Assembly (NCBI RefSeq): GCF_024623785.1
Contig: NZ_JANKBZ010000033.1
Coordinates: 62,001-126,000, forward strand
From: Archangium lipolyticum
Lineage (GTDB): Bacteria; Myxococcota; Myxococcia; Myxococcales; Myxococcaceae
Direction: 5' to 3'
DNA length: 64,000 bases
Part shown: positions 63,105-64,000 of the stretch, in pieces
How positions within the stretch are numbered: position 1 is the first letter of the stretch
Layout: every line of letters begins with the position of its first letter
Made by a program: the position numbers and the translations under genes
Notes under the pieces: generated by a model
Databases searched by the model: none
What the model saw: only the letters and a program-made list of their open reading frames with translations
Told to the model about the DNA's origin: nothing

Positions 63105-64000
63105 CCTCCTCGATGGGCTGATAGGGCAGCTCCAGCGTGAACGTGGCGCCACGCCCGGGTCCGTCACTGTGGACCGTCAGGGAGCCCCCCAGCTCCTGGG
63201 CCGCCACGGCACTGGAGTGCAGGCCAAAGCCATGCCCCTCCTTCCGGGTGGTGAAGCCGTACTGGAAGATGCGCGTGAGCAGCTCCTGGGAGATGCCCAT
63301 GCCATTGTCCTGGATGTCGATGCGGACGCGGTCGGGCACGGGGAGCTCCAACTTCACGGTCAGGATGCGCTGCTCCGCCGGCGTCCCATCCATGGCGTAC
63401 TTGGCGTTGCTGATGAGATTGACCAGGATCATCAGCACCTTGTGCTTGTCCGTCATCACCGGGGGCAGGAAGCGCAGTTGCCGGACCTCCTTGACCTGGT
63501 GACGGGTGAGCGCGGCCGCGTTGATGCGCAGCGCGTCGTCCACCAGTGCCGACAGGTGGACGGGCTCGTTCAGCCGGGGTGTGCGGGCATGGTTCTGCTG
63601 CACCTTGACGATATCGCCGATGTGCTCCGTGTACCGGCCCACATCCTCCAGCAGGGTGATGATCTCCTGGCGCTCCTTCAACAGGTTCTGTCCCAGCTTG
63701 TTCAGGAAGGGCATGACGTTGCGCCCGCGCTCGTCCTGGGTGAGGAAGGTCTGGAGGTCCGCCTGGCGCTCCCCGAGCAGGGTGGCCACCTTGCTCACGT
63801 GCTCCAACCGCAGCTCGCCCAACCTGTCCCGCGCCAGCTGGGAGGAGGTGTAGACGCTGTTGAGCACATTGCCCACGTTGTGCAGCACGTTGGTGGCGAT
63901 CTCCGCCATGCCGGCCTGCCGCGCCGTCTGCACCAGCTGCCCCTGGACCATCTTCAGCTCCCGGGTCCGCTCCTCGACACGTTGCTCCAGTCCCTCGTTG
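63091..64000 (-). CDS. Sensor histidine kinase, C-terminal part (runs off window)
   Basis: Partial: the reading frame is open to the window edge, and upstream residues read EQRVEERTRELK, a coiled linker. DHp-like H-box MAEIATNVLHNVGNVLNSV with candidate phospho-His. The ATPase domain has NLISNAKYAMDG (N-box), DNGMGIS (G1), and GHGFGLHSSAVAA (G2), ending in a GATFTLELPYQP strand. This is the HNVGN subclass frequent in myxobacteria. The sensory domains are outside the window. Convergent with P450, with overlapping ends. Confidence 0.9.
   Translation of the reverse strand, partial: NEGLEQRVEERTRELKMVQGQLVQTARQAGMAEIATNVLHNVGNVLNSVYTSSQLARDRLGELRLEHVSKVATLLGERQADLQTFLTQDERGRNVMPFLNKLGQNLLKERQEIITLLEDVGRYTEHIGDIVKVQQNHARTPRLNEPVHLSALVDDALRINAAALTRHQVKEVRQLRFLPPVMTDKHKVLMILVNLISNAKYAMDGTPAEQRILTVKLELPVPDRVRIDIQDNGMGISQELLTRIFQYGFTTRKEGHGFGLHSSAVAAQELGGSLTVHSDGPGRGATFTLELPYQPIEEVSGR

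Overview
The window looks like chromosomal DNA of a fruiting myxobacterium (Myxococcales, suborder Cystobacterineae, something near Archangium, Cystobacter or Hyalangium). The support is very high GC with strong third-position GC bias, frequent GTG/TTG starts, several eukaryote-like Ser/Thr kinases, a sigma-54 enhancer-binding protein, a member of the Myxococcales-restricted DUF2378/TIGR02265 family, a GerW-type spore protein in an otherwise Gram-negative gene set, and many lipoproteins. The genus is inference. No tRNA, rRNA, CRISPR array, IS element or prophage was recognised.

Layout. 1-2.2 kb: a frameshifted UDG-like gene, then a secreted polymorphic toxin with its likely immunity gene. 2.3-5.4 kb: recA, a membrane protein and a small Ser/Thr kinase. 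5.4-9.3 kb: a cobalamin riboswitch in front of the class I ribonucleotide reductase genes nrdA-nrdB. 9.4-14.2 kb: a lipoprotein, a bidirectional terminator and the glmU-glmS amino-sugar operon. 14.6-20.4 kb: gamma-glutamyltransferase, a TatD-like hydrolase, small unknowns, an amidohydrolase, a response regulator and purU. 20.5-29.9 kb: an ABC exporter pair, a hydrolase, YceI and DUF3108 proteins, a porin, a MidA-like methyltransferase and an unknown. 29.9-38.1 kb: dbpA, a Tle1-like phospholipase effector with its DUF3304 immunity lipoprotein, a VWA protein, a histone-deacetylase-like enzyme, a Tat-tagged pirin overlapping YceI, and GerW. 38.2-42.5 kb: a 1441-residue lipoprotein of 28 RCC1 repeats. 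42.6-51.4 kb: a GGQ release-factor-like protein coupled to a small HD hydrolase, DUF2378, aconitase, a cNMP-binding protein and ligD.

51.6-64 kb is a dense signalling island: an FHA/sigma-54 activator with two tandem helix-turn-helices, a 63-residue peptide behind a sigma-54-like promoter and a palindromic upstream site, a kinase-TPR receptor, a kinase/degenerate-cyclase/AAA/TPR giant, a cytochrome P450 and the end of a histidine kinase. This is the part most likely to hold something undescribed. The two toxin/immunity pairs (0.7-2.2 kb and 31.4-33.8 kb) are the other points of interest. The rest is mainly housekeeping and ordinary myxobacterial accessory genes.
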